The translations under genes were made by a program, and so were the position numbers. Below the pieces are notes generated by a model. It had not been told where the DNA came from, made no database searches, and saw nothing but the letters and a program-made list of their open reading frames with translations. This document shows, piece after piece, positions 49,670 through 58,473 of a DNA stretch of 64,000 bases; positions within the stretch are counted from its first letter, which is position 1; each line of letters begins with the position of its first letter. This DNA comes from Streptomyces sp. R44 (GTDB taxonomy: Bacteria > Actinomycetota > Actinomycetes > Streptomycetales > Streptomycetaceae): the NCBI RefSeq assembly GCF_041053105.1, contig NZ_CP163444.1, positions 5,642,001-5,706,000 on the forward strand. Direction: 5' to 3'.

Positions 49670-51096
49670 AGCGACGACACCTTCTCCTTGACGAAACGGG
49701 TGAGCAGACGGGGCAGACCCTGGGCGAGGGTCTTGTCGAGGCAGTCCAGGAAGAACTCGACCTCGTGCGGTTCGGCGACCAGCGAGGGGGCGACCATCAG
49801 CGGGTTGTCGCCGTTGAGCGTGTAGTACGTGTAGATGCCGTGGTCCCGGTACAGGGCGTTGACCACCGACGAGGTGATGAGCTTGGTGCGGAAGCGCGGG
49901 TCCCTCGTCATCGCGCCCGGCACCAGCTTGGTGACCAGCTCCAGGATCTTCGGGCCCTTGTGCAGGAAGACCCCGTGCAGGGCGCCGTGGCCGCGGACCT
50001 CGGCCACCACGTCCGGGTACTCCTTCGCGATCCGCTCCAGTCCCGGGGCGAGGATCCGCTCGATGTCCCGGGCGCGGGCCGGATAGTCGTCCTCGACGGC
50101 CACGTTGACGGCCTCGATGGCGGTGACCGCCTCCTCGCCGAAGCCGTAGTAGGTGGTGGACGTCGACTGGAGCAGGGCGTCCGTGAGGTTGTCGTAGGCC
50201 TTGCGGAAGACCGGCTCGCGGGCCACGAAGGCCGAGATGGAGGACTTGCCGCCGCCGAAGGACTTCGAGGTGGTGAGGATGTCGGGGACCAGACCCTCGT
50301 ACCGCATGAAGTGGAAGAGGGTGCCGGTCTTGCCCCAGCCGGTGTAGATCTCGTCGAAGAGCAGCACGATGTCCTCGGCCGTGCACAGCTCGCGGAGCCC
50401 GCGCAGGAACTCCTCGGAGCACTCGTTCATCGTGGACGCCGACAGCGGCTCGATGAGGATCGCGTACACGTCGGACTCGCCCTTGGCGGTGCGCAGTTCG
50501 GCGACCAGCTTCCGTACGGAGTCCAGGTCGCCGTACCGGAAGATCCCCACGCCGGGGATGCCGGGGAACTGGAACGTCGACGCGTTCTGGCCGGTCAGGC
50601 TGCCCGAGCCGAGCAGCTTGCCGTGGAAGGAGATGTCGGCCCGCAGCACCCGGGAGCGCCGGCCGCCGTGGTACTTGTACGCCAGCTTGACCGCGCCCTC
50701 GACCGCCTCCGCACCGGAGTTGGGGAAGAACGACATGTTCAGGTCGCCGGGCAGCAGCTCCGCCAGGTTGTGGCCGAGCGCCGCGATGTACGGCGAGAAG
50801 TAGGTCTTGTGGACCTCCATGCTCCTGCGCTCCTGGAAGCGCTGCCGGGCGGCGAGGATCCGGGGGTGGTTGTGGCCGTGGTTGAGGACGCCGACCCCGC
50901 CGGTGAAGTCGAGGACGCGGCGGCCGTCGCGCTGGGTGATCCAGACGCCCTCGGCGCTCTCGACGAGCTCCTGGCCGAAGCCGAAGGAGGTCATCAGGGA
51001 GACCTGGCTCTTGTTGACGTGGTCCTTGTACAGGCCGTGGACCTGCTTGGTCGTCAGCGACTCGCAGTCGTCGACGGTGTAGAGCTGACCGGACAC
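49663..51096 (-). CDS. Class-III PLP-dependent aminotransferase
   Basis: 477 residues from GTG 51096. Motifs: VLDFTGGVGVLNHGHNHPRI, FFPNSGAEAVEGAVKLAYKYHGG (phosphate region), VLLFDEIYTGWGKTG (Asp) and DILTTSKSFGGGKSSIS (PLP Lys in TTSKS). It belongs to the ornithine/acetylornithine/diaminobutyrate transaminase class. The exact amine acceptor is unknown. It overlaps the upstream membrane protein gene by 43 bp and the epimerase gene by 7 bp. Confidence 0.88.
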   Translation of the reverse strand: MSGQLYTVDDCESLTTKQVHGLYKDHVNKSQVSLMTSFGFGQELVESAEGVWITQRDGRRVLDFTGGVGVLNHGHNHPRILAARQRFQERRSMEVHKTYFSPYIAALGHNLAELLPGDLNMSFFPNSGAEAVEGAVKLAYKYHGGRRSRVLRADISFHGKLLGSGSLTGQNASTFQFPGIPGVGIFRYGDLDSVRKLVAELRTAKGESDVYAILIEPLSASTMNECSEEFLRGLRELCTAEDIVLLFDEIYTGWGKTGTLFHFMRYEGLVPDILTTSKSFGGGKSSISAFVAREPVFRKAYDNLTDALLQSTSTTYYGFGEEAVTAIEAVNVAVEDDYPARARDIERILAPGLERIAKEYPDVVAEVRGHGALHGVFLHKGPKILELVTKLVPGAMTRDPRFRTKLITSSVVNALYRDHGIYTYYTLNGDNPLMVAPSLVAEPHEVEFFLDCLDKTLAQGLPRLLTRFVKEKVSSLW

Positions 51097-52055
51097 GGGA
51101 TTCCTTCGGGAGAGTCGGGAACGTGGGGGGAGTGGCGGGGCAGGGTGAGGAGGAGGGCGGCGCCGCCGACCAGGACCTCGCTGAGCGTGCAGACCACCCG
51201 GCTGGCGACCGCGACCGCGGTCGCCTCCTGCCAGGGCAGGACGGCGGTCAGCGAGAGCAGCAGCAGGGCCTCGCGGGCGCCCCAGCCGTCCGGCAGGACG
51301 ACCACGAGGCTCGCGGCGGCGGTGGCGAGGGCGAAGCCGCCCACGCAGACCGGCAGCGCGGTCAGCGGCGGGGCGCCGAGCATCACGGCGAGCGCCCACA
51401 GATGCAGTCCGGACACCGCCCAGGAGGCGGTGGCGGCGGCGAGCGCCCGGCGCACGCCCCGGGCGCTCGCCCGGGCCTGCGGCGCCGGCCGCCGGGCCAG
51501 CCGGGCGGCGGACGCGGCCAGCCGGTTGAGCAGGCGCGGTCTCACGACCAGCAGCAGGGTGAGCGCGCCGGGCAGCACCAGCCACCAGGCCCCGGCGCCG
51601 AGCGTCCAGGGCGCGGCGACGGGTCCGACGGCGAGGCCGGTGAGGACGGCGACGATCAGGTTGAGCAGGAAGACGGCGAGCACGACCGGCGCGGGCACCC
51701 CGGCGGCGCCGGCCATCCGCAGCTGGGCGAGGACGCCCCAGACCGCGCCCGGCACGTACTTGCCGAGGTAGGACGTGAAGTAGATCCGGGTGGCGGTGCG
51801 GCCGGGCAGCCGCGGCCCGAGGTCGGTGAGCAGGCTGCGCCAGGTGGCCATGGTGAACAGGACGGCGACGGCGTTGGCGGCGAGGGCGAGGAGCAGGTAC
51901 GGGACGGAGCCGGGCCGCAGGAGGAGCGCGGCGAGCTCACCGGCCCGGTCGTACAGGGCGAGGCCGATGCCGGTGACGACGGCGAGCGGGAACAGGATCC
52001 GCAGCAGGCGCGGGAGCCGTGCGCCGCCGCCCCGGGGTGCGGTGGCCGGGGTCAT
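51054..52055 (-). CDS. Lysylphosphatidylglycerol-synthase-TM / UPF0104-type integral membrane protein
   Basis: 333 residues with about eight membrane helices. Recognisable segments: IYFTSYLGKYVPGAVWGVLAQLRMAGAAGVPAPVVLAVFLLN, the pattern of the LPG_synthase_TM/UPF0104 family, and VVLPDGWGAREALLLLSL. Members include flippase-like proteins that move glycolipids across the membrane. Here it could flip the cluster's lipid-linked product. The start overlaps the UbiA gene stop (ATGA), and its 3' end overlaps the aminotransferase by 43 bp. Confidence 0.82.
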   Translation of the reverse strand: MTPATAPRGGGARLPRLLRILFPLAVVTGIGLALYDRAGELAALLLRPGSVPYLLLALAANAVAVLFTMATWRSLLTDLGPRLPGRTATRIYFTSYLGKYVPGAVWGVLAQLRMAGAAGVPAPVVLAVFLLNLIVAVLTGLAVGPVAAPWTLGAGAWWLVLPGALTLLLVVRPRLLNRLAASAARLARRPAPQARASARGVRRALAAATASWAVSGLHLWALAVMLGAPPLTALPVCVGGFALATAAASLVVVLPDGWGAREALLLLSLTAVLPWQEATAVAVASRVVCTLSEVLVGGAALLLTLPRHSPHVPDSPEGIPCPVSSTPSTTASR

Positions 52056-53014
52056 CGGCCGAGCCGGTCGAGCAGCCACGCGCCGGTCAGGAGCCCCGAC
52101 CAGAGCAGCGCGTTGGTCACCGTCATCCGGTCGGCGAACAGGGCCCGGGTGGGGTTGCCGCCGCCGGAGTCGACCACGATCAGCTGGAGGTAGCGGGCGA
52201 GGCCGAAGAGCGCGAAGGGCGCGGTGAGCACGGCGACGAGCGGCCCGTGCGCGCCGAAGACCGGGCTGGCCTGCACGTGCAGCACGTAACTCACCGCCGC
52301 GAGGACCGCGGTGAAGCCGAGCAGCTGGTCGAGGAAGCCGACCGTGTAGCCGCGCAGCGCGGGCCGGTGCAGCACTCCGCCGACGGCCATCTCGTGCCGC
52401 CGCTTGCCGAGGATCAGCAGCAGGCAGAGGGTGAGCACCCCGAGCGCCAGCCAGCTGGGCACCGGGTTGCCGGAGGCCAGACAGCCCTGGGCGAGCCGCA
52501 GCACGAACCCGAGCGCGACGATGAACACGTCGAGCAGCGGCACGTGCTTGAGCCCCCTGCTGTACGCGGCGTTCAGCGCGACGTACGCGGCGACCGGCCA
52601 CCAGTCGGCGGGCGCGGTGGCACCGGTGGCGACGGTCAGCCCGACCGTCGCCGCGAGGAGCAGTCCGAGGGCGGCGGCGAACGCCACGGCCGTGCCGACC
52701 CCGATCCGGCCGGCGGCGATCGGCCGGTGCCGCTTCTCCGGGTGGCGGCGGTCGCGGTCCCGGTCGCCGATGTCGTTGACGAGGTAGATCAGCGCGGACG
52801 CGAGGGTGAAGACGGCGATCGCGGCGAGGGTGCCGCCGAGCGCGCCGGCGTCGAGGTGAGGGGCGCCGAGCAGGCCGAGGGGGACGACGACCAGGTTCTT
52901 CGTCCACTGTCCCGGGCGGACGAGGGCGGTGAGGTCGGCGAGACGACCGGGGGGACGGGAGGCCGGCGGACGGACCGCCGGCGCCTCCCGTCCGGTGAGC
53001 GTGGGCGTGGCCAT
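52052..53014 (-). CDS. UbiA-superfamily prenyltransferase, decaprenyl-phosphate phosphoribosyltransferase-like
   Basis: 320 residues from ATG 53014, with about eight membrane helices. The first Asp-rich motif is NDIGDRDRDRRHPEKRHRPI, preceded by LVRPGQWTKNLVV. This NDxxDxxxDRxHPxKRxRPIA pattern is the signature of DPPR synthase (the UbiA homologue that transfers phosphoribose from PRPP to a polyprenyl phosphate). The second motif region includes YSRGLKHVPLLDVFIVALGFVLRL. In mycobacteria this starts the decaprenyl-phosphoryl-arabinose pathway. Here it may supply a polyprenyl-phosphate ribose for the cluster. No DprE1/DprE2 pair is in this window. Confidence 0.87.
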   Translation of the reverse strand: MATPTLTGREAPAVRPPASRPPGRLADLTALVRPGQWTKNLVVVPLGLLGAPHLDAGALGGTLAAIAVFTLASALIYLVNDIGDRDRDRRHPEKRHRPIAAGRIGVGTAVAFAAALGLLLAATVGLTVATGATAPADWWPVAAYVALNAAYSRGLKHVPLLDVFIVALGFVLRLAQGCLASGNPVPSWLALGVLTLCLLLILGKRRHEMAVGGVLHRPALRGYTVGFLDQLLGFTAVLAAVSYVLHVQASPVFGAHGPLVAVLTAPFALFGLARYLQLIVVDSGGGNPTRALFADRMTVTNALLWSGLLTGAWLLDRLGR

Positions 53015-53048
53015 GGACGTACTCCTGTGGGGAGGGTCGTACGGGTGG

Positions 53049-54068
53049 TCATACGGAGGTGGTGGCGGTGGGGACGGCCCGGCGGCGCACGCTCGGGCCG
53101 AAGTCCGGCTCGGTGAGCCAGCGGACGGTGCCGCGGGCCGCGCCGAGGACGATCGCCTGGTGCAGGACGAAGTGGACGGCGGTGAAGTACAGGAGGAACC
53201 CCGGTCCCCGGGTCCGCAGCGCGAACCGGCTCAGGCCCGGGTCGGCGCAGGCGAAGAGCAGCGCGCACAGGGCGGGGACGAGCAGCAGCCAGGGGGAGAG
53301 GAGGCCGAGCGGCAGGGTGGGGAGGGTCAGCGCGGCGGCGAGGACGCCGAGCGGCCGGTTGGCGGTGAGGCCGCCCTCGCGCATCTGCCCGAGCGCCGCG
53401 ATCAGCAGCTGGGAGCGCCGGTACTGCTCCGAGAGCATCGCCCCGAGCCGGTCCACGTCGTCGTGGCGGCCGCGGATCGCCCCGGTCATCAGGATCCGGT
53501 GCGTCCGGACGAGCCGGCCGCTGTACTCGACGTCCTCGGAGTCCCGGAGGTTCTCGTCGAAGGGACCGGTCTCCTCGAAGACCCGCTTGCGGATCGCGCC
53601 GAGGGCGAAGAAGGCGGTGCGGACCTCGCCCGCGGCGCGGTGGCGCCAGAAGTGGGCGTGGAGGGCGTGGTAGCGCTCCACGGGCCCGTCGTCGAAGAGC
53701 GGTTCGGGGTCGAGGACGCCGTGGACACAGCCGAGGCCGGGGTCGTCCGCGAGCAGGTCGGCGGCGTTCGCGAGGGCCTCGGGGTGCAGGGCGGTGTCGG
53801 AGTCGAGGAAGAAGAGGATCTCGCCGCGGGCGGCGGCGGCCCCCATGTTCCGGGCGGCGGACACCCCGCGGTTGTGGGGGTTGGCGATGAGGACGACGTC
53901 GAACTCGCGGGCGATGTCGCGGGACCGGTCGGTGCTGGCGTCGTCCACGACGATGACGTCGAGCGGGGCGTGGGTCTGGGCGAGGACCGAGGTGAGGCAG
54001 GCGCGGAGGGTCTTCTCGTAGTTGTAGTTGGGGATGATGACGGACACGCTGGGACGGGCCCTGGGCAT
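53049..54068 (-). CDS. Family-2 glycosyltransferase with membrane helices, copy B
   Basis: 339 residues from ATG 54068. GT-A motifs: VSVIIPNYNYEKTLRACLTSVL, VIVVDDASTDRSRDIAREF, EILFFLDSDTALHPEALANAA (DxD) and DSEDVEYSGRLVRTH. Membrane helices fill the last 130 residues (LGVLAAALTLPTLPLGLLSPWLLLVPALCALLFA and on). It aligns along its length with the transferase at 47563-48603, so they are paralogues. It is the first large gene of the cluster in transcription order. Confidence 0.87.
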   Translation of the reverse strand: MPRARPSVSVIIPNYNYEKTLRACLTSVLAQTHAPLDVIVVDDASTDRSRDIAREFDVVLIANPHNRGVSAARNMGAAAARGEILFFLDSDTALHPEALANAADLLADDPGLGCVHGVLDPEPLFDDGPVERYHALHAHFWRHRAAGEVRTAFFALGAIRKRVFEETGPFDENLRDSEDVEYSGRLVRTHRILMTGAIRGRHDDVDRLGAMLSEQYRRSQLLIAALGQMREGGLTANRPLGVLAAALTLPTLPLGLLSPWLLLVPALCALLFACADPGLSRFALRTRGPGFLLYFTAVHFVLHQAIVLGAARGTVRWLTEPDFGPSVRRRAVPTATTSV

Positions 54069-54112
54069 GGGGGTTCCTTGGGGAGGGTTTCGGGTTTCGC
54101 GAGGTGGGGGCT

Positions 54113-54391
54113 TCAGAGGAGCCGGAAGTCCGCGATGCGGTGGCGGGAGAGCTCGGGGGAGTGGCCGAGGAGGAGCCGGCAGAGCCGCAGCGCGTGGCCG
54201 ACGGCCTCGATCTCGTCGGGGCCCCTGATGTAGAGGGCCAGCCGGACGGTGCGGTCGAGGACCAGTGCCCGGGCGGACTCGAAGCGGTCCTGCGGCCGGG
54301 CGACGCGGTGCAGCGTCTCGACGAGTCGGGCGGCGGACGGGGCCGGTGGGGGGTCGGTGTCCGGTGCGGGGTCGTCGTCCGGTTCCCTCAT
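54113..54391 (-). CDS. Small hypothetical protein
   Basis: 92 residues from ATG 54391. An acidic/proline N-terminus (EPDDDPAPDTDPPPAPS) precedes a helical segment (RFESARALVLDRTVRLALYIRGPDEIEAVGHALRLCRLLLG). No signal peptide or domain I recognise. It lies 26 nt after the small secreted-protein gene and 44 nt before the first glycosyltransferase, so it may be part of the transcript. Confidence 0.5.
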   Translation of the reverse strand: MREPDDDPAPDTDPPPAPSAARLVETLHRVARPQDRFESARALVLDRTVRLALYIRGPDEIEAVGHALRLCRLLLGHSPELSRHRIADFRLL

Positions 54392-54417
54392 CGAGACGCC
54401 GATGAGGTAGATGGGGA

Positions 54418-54624
54418 TCAGCCCCAGGAGAAGCCGTCGTTGCCGTCGGAGGGCTGGACCGTCGACGTCACGGTCCCGCTCGCGGTGTCGCCGGAGGCGG
54501 TGACGGCGGGCGCCGGCTGGGCCGCCAGGACCAGGGTCAGCGCGGCTGCGGCGGGCACGGCCAGCGCGACGACGGCACGGAGCTGAATGCGGGCGAAGGT
54601 GGCGAAACGGGCGCTGCTGGGCAT
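54418..54624 (-). CDS. Small probable secreted peptide
   Basis: 68 residues from ATG 54624. Basic N-terminus (MPSSARFATFARIQLR), hydrophobic core (AVVALAVPAAAALTLVLA) and Ala-rich cleavage region (AQPAPAVTA) form a signal peptide. The mature part would be about 28 residues (ASGDTASGTVTSTVQPSDGN and DGFSWG). There are no cysteines. It is first of the minus-strand run leading into the glycosyltransferase cluster. Function unknown. Confidence 0.65.
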   Translation of the reverse strand: MPSSARFATFARIQLRAVVALAVPAAAALTLVLAAQPAPAVTASGDTASGTVTSTVQPSDGNDGFSWG

Positions 54625-54966
54625 GGCGGGGCTGCCTTCCTGGTGGGTGCGGAGTGGGGGTCGCGGGGTGTGGCTCCCCGGGGCCGCTCCCGGGCTCTGC
54701 CGGGCGGCTTCGACATGTCCAAGACTGGCCTGCCGGGGGTGCCCTGTCACCGGAGAACGGCTGGCGCCAACCGCGTGGCCGCTAGGGGCCAGTGCGTGCC
54801 GCGGGCCTTCGCGCGCCGCCCATCAGGGGGTTTCCCGGCGGCGTCACGTTGCTGCCAGGCGGAAGGTGCCGGGCGCCCGTCACCTCCCGTACGAGCTCCG
54901 GAAACGCCGGACGGCCGCACCCCCCGCCGGGGTGCGCCCGTCCGTCTCGTACGAGAGGCGTGGAGC
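54625..54966. other. 340-bp gap between the small secreted peptide gene and dasR
   Basis: No credible gene. The stretch carries the dasR terminator (54908-54944) and short inverted repeats. It must hold the promoter for the minus-strand cluster starting at 54624, but I see no clear -35/-10 pair. Confidence 0.6.
54908..54944 (-). terminator. Terminator downstream of dasR
   Basis: CGGACGG (54908-54914) pairs with CCGTCCG (54938-54944), and inside it GCACCCC (54917-54923) with GGGGTGC (54929-54935), loop CCGCC. It lies 23 bp past the dasR stop. Confidence 0.7.
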
Positions 54967-55830
<864 letters not shown>

Positions 55831-55877
55831 TCAGGTGTCGGTCCGATAACGGACGCGACTGCCCTTCTTATACACCC

Positions 55878-55906
55878 TTGACACCCCTAAAGGTCTAGGC
55901 CAAGCT
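55878..55906 (+). promoter_or_regulatory. Candidate dasA promoter
   Basis: TTGACA (55878-55883) is a full -35 match. With a 17-bp spacer the -10 would be CAAGCT (55901-55906), a weak match. The first dre covers the spacer and -10, as expected for repression by DasR. Confidence 0.5.
55889..55904. promoter_or_regulatory. dre site 1 upstream of dasA
   Basis: AAAGGTCTAGGCCAAG matches the DasR consensus ACTGGTCTAGACCAGT in most core positions (GGTCTAgrCCA). Centre-to-centre distance to site 2 is 24 bp. Confidence 0.7.
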
Positions 55907-55912
55907 CCGGGT

Positions 55913-55928
55913 ACTGGTCTAAACCATT
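55913..55928. promoter_or_regulatory. dre site 2 upstream of dasA
   Basis: ACTGGTCTAAACCATT, a close match to the DasR consensus. Two dre sites before dasA are also known in S. coelicolor. Confidence 0.85.
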
Positions 55929-56016
55929 AAAGACCAGGTCCCAGCCCCACGAGCACTACCTGACGTATGTCTTCGCGCGGTGGGCAGGGGTTGCAGGCAT
56001 CCCTGAGGAGGGTGGC

Positions 56017-57312
56017 GTGAAGCGCAAGCTCATCGCGGCGATCGGCGTCGCGGGCATGATGGTCTCCATCGCTGCGTGTGGTTCGGACACCGACGGCGGC
56101 AAGGACGGCGGCAAGGCGACGGCCGGGGGCAACAAGACCCTGACCGTCTGGGTCATGGACGGTTCCGCTCCGGACGCCTGGATGGCCGAGGTGAACAAGG
56201 CCTTCGAGGCCAAGCACCCGGGCGTCAAGGTCAAGGTCGAGAAGCAGATCTGGAACGGCATCCAGGAGAAGGTCACCACCGCCCTCTCCGAGGACACCCC
56301 GCCGGACGTCCTGGAGCTCGGCAACACGCAGACCGCCGGCTACGCGGTCACCGGCGGTCTCGCCGACCTCTCGGGCGACAAGGCCAAGCTCGGCTACGAC
56401 GCCTGGAACAAGGGCATGGTCGCCTCCAACGAGCTGGACGGCAAGCTCTACTCCGCCCCGTGGTACGCCGCCAACCGCGTCGTCGTCTACGACAAGGCCG
56501 CCTTCAAGAAGGCCGGCGTCACCCCGCCGAAGACCCGCGCCGAGTGGATCGACGGCCTGAAGAAGCTCAAGGCCTCCGACCCGAAGTCGCAGGCGATCTA
56601 CCTGCCGGGTCAGTCCTGGTACGTCCTCGCCGGCCTCATCTGGGACGAGGGCAGCGACCTCGCGGTCAAGGACGGCGACAAGTGGAAGGGCAACCTGTCC
56701 TCCCCCGAGGCCGCGAGCGCCATGAACTTCTACAAGGAGCTGGCGTCCTACTCCACCGCTCCGAAGGACAAGGACGAGGCGACCCCGCAGCAGTCCACCG
56801 ACATCATCCCCAAGGGCGGCGTGGCGTCCTGGATCGGTCTCGGCTGGGAGGCCGGCGGCGCCATCGACGCCATGAAGAAGGCCGGCAAGACCGCCGACTT
56901 CGGCTACTTCCCGATCCCGGGCAAGACCGCCGACAAGCCGGGCTCCGTCTTCCTCGGCGGCTCCAACCTCGCCATCGCCGAGCGCTCCCAGAACAAGGAC
57001 CTCGCGAAGGAGTGGCTGGCCCTCGCCGCCGGCAAAGAGTTCATGACGAAGTACGCCGCCGCCACCGAGGGCGCGCTGCTTCCGAACACCGACGCCGCGC
57101 AGTTCAAGCCCGCCGCCGGCTCCTTCGCCGAGGCCATGGCCGCCTCCTCCGCCTCCGGCAAGGTCACCCCGGTCACCCCGGGCTGGGCGAACGTCGAGAC
57201 CGCCCCGAACCCGATCAAGGACTACATGACCAAGGTCCTGAAGGGCGAGGACGCCAAGACGGCCGGCGAGGCGGCCGACAAGGTCATCAACGAGCGCATC
57301 AACCAGCAGTAA
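56017..57312 (+). CDS. dasA: Chitobiose/GlcNAc-oligomer ABC transporter, substrate-binding lipoprotein DasA
   Basis: 431 residues from GTG 56017, with GAGGAGGG upstream. A lipoprotein signal (KRKLIAAIGVAGMMVSIAAC) places the mature N-terminus at a lipidated Cys. The solute-binding fold is type-1 sugar binding: VWVMDGSAPDAWMAEVNKAFE, DTPPDVLELGNTQTAGYA, LYSAPWYAANRVVVYDKAAF and GWEAGGAIDAMKKAGKTADFGYFPIPGK. DasA captures chitobiose and oligomers outside the membrane for DasBC. A 18-bp hairpin after the gene likely uncouples its high expression from dasBC. Confidence 0.95.
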   Translation: MKRKLIAAIGVAGMMVSIAACGSDTDGGKDGGKATAGGNKTLTVWVMDGSAPDAWMAEVNKAFEAKHPGVKVKVEKQIWNGIQEKVTTALSEDTPPDVLELGNTQTAGYAVTGGLADLSGDKAKLGYDAWNKGMVASNELDGKLYSAPWYAANRVVVYDKAAFKKAGVTPPKTRAEWIDGLKKLKASDPKSQAIYLPGQSWYVLAGLIWDEGSDLAVKDGDKWKGNLSSPEAASAMNFYKELASYSTAPKDKDEATPQQSTDIIPKGGVASWIGLGWEAGGAIDAMKKAGKTADFGYFPIPGKTADKPGSVFLGGSNLAIAERSQNKDLAKEWLALAAGKEFMTKYAAATEGALLPNTDAAQFKPAAGSFAEAMAASSASGKVTPVTPGWANVETAPNPIKDYMTKVLKGEDAKTAGEAADKVINERINQQ

Positions 57313-57321
57313 TCCGTAGCC

Positions 57322-57360
57322 CCGGTGGTGCGGCCGGTGTCGCACCGGCCGCACCACCGG
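57322..57360 (+). terminator. Intercistronic hairpin between dasA and dasB
   Basis: CCGGTGGTGCGGCCGGTG (57322-57339), TCG, then the exact complement (57343-57360). This likely attenuates or stabilises the dasA part so that the binding protein is made in excess over the permeases. Confidence 0.8.
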
Positions 57361-57450
57361 CGCGTTGCAGCGATGCACTGATCAGCGGCCCGCTCCCCCG
57401 GGCCGTGCCCCGGTGGGCGCGGGAGCCCCAGAACCGCGAGGAAGAAGACC

Positions 57451-58473
57451 ATGACCGTGGACTCCCAGGGGACGGCGACCGCCGGTCCCCAGGACGCGCC
57501 CGGGAGGGCGGCAGGGAAGTCTCAGACTCCGCCACCCTCTTCGGGCCCGAAGGAAGTCCTTCAGCCTCCACGCGGCAGGCGCTCCCTGCCCAGCGGGGTG
57601 CTGCCGTACCTGCTCGTCGCGCCTGCCCTGCTGTCCATGGCGGTGCTGCTGCTCTACCCGCTGATCCGCAATGTGATCCTCTCCTTCCAGGAGCTCAACC
57701 GGAAGGAGTTCATCACCCGCGAGACGGTCTGGACCGGCTTCGACAACTACACCGAGCTCCTCGGCGACGGGGACTTCTGGACCGTCGTCGTCCGCAGCGT
57801 CGTCTTCACCGCCGTCAACGTCGCCCTCATCATGGCGATCGGCACCGGCATCGGCCTGCTGCTCAACCGCCTCGGCAAGAAGATGCGCCTGGTCCTCTCG
57901 CTGGCCCTGATGTTCGCCTGGGCCATGCCGATCGTCGCCTCCGTCACCGTCTTCCGCTGGCTCTTCGACGAGCAGTTCGGTGTCGTGAACTGGCTGATGC
58001 GCACGCTGGGCTTCTCCGGCTACGAGCAGCACAACTGGTTCGAGACCGGCTTCTCCACCCTCGTCATCGTCCTGATCCTGCTCGTCTGGGGCTCCGTACC
58101 GTTCGTCGCCCTCAACATGTACGCCGGCCTGACGACCATCGGGTCCGAGCTGTACGAGGCCGCCAAGATGGACGGCGCCAGCGGCTGGCGCACCTTCTGG
58201 GCCGTGGTCTTCCCGAACCTGAAGTCCTTCTTCATGATCACGACGTTCCTGGAGATCATCTGGATCTTCAAGGCGTTCGCCCAGGTCTACGCCATGAACC
58301 TCGGTGGTCCCGACCGCGGTTCCGAGACGCTCCCGGTCTTCGCCTACATCGAGGGCGTCGGCCAGTTCCACTACGGCGTCGCCGCCGCCATCTCCATCCT
58401 GACGATCGTGATGCTCATCGCGGTCATGTCCTTCTACTTCCGCCTGATCCTGAAGGAGGAGGAGGAGCTGTGA
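57451..58473 (+). CDS. dasB: ABC transporter permease DasB
   Basis: 340 residues. After a Pro/Gly-rich cytoplasmic N-terminus the protein has six membrane helices (GVLPYLLVAPALLSMAVLLLYPLI and on). The ATPase-contact EAA motif is EAAKMDGASGWRTFWAVVFP near residue 235. It pairs with DasC for inward transport of amino-sugar oligomers. The ATPase is not encoded here; in Streptomyces a shared ATPase (MsiK) serves several sugar transporters. It overlaps dasC by 4 bp (GTGA). Confidence 0.95.
   Translation: MTVDSQGTATAGPQDAPGRAAGKSQTPPPSSGPKEVLQPPRGRRSLPSGVLPYLLVAPALLSMAVLLLYPLIRNVILSFQELNRKEFITRETVWTGFDNYTELLGDGDFWTVVVRSVVFTAVNVALIMAIGTGIGLLLNRLGKKMRLVLSLALMFAWAMPIVASVTVFRWLFDEQFGVVNWLMRTLGFSGYEQHNWFETGFSTLVIVLILLVWGSVPFVALNMYAGLTTIGSELYEAAKMDGASGWRTFWAVVFPNLKSFFMITTFLEIIWIFKAFAQVYAMNLGGPDRGSETLPVFAYIEGVGQFHYGVAAAISILTIVMLIAVMSFYFRLILKEEEEL

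Noticed and set aside
56076..58469. An 800-codon frame running through dasA and dasB before dasC
   Set aside because: It reads dasA and dasB in the wrong frame; only its last part from 58470 is DasC, which has its own ribosome-binding site and GTG start.
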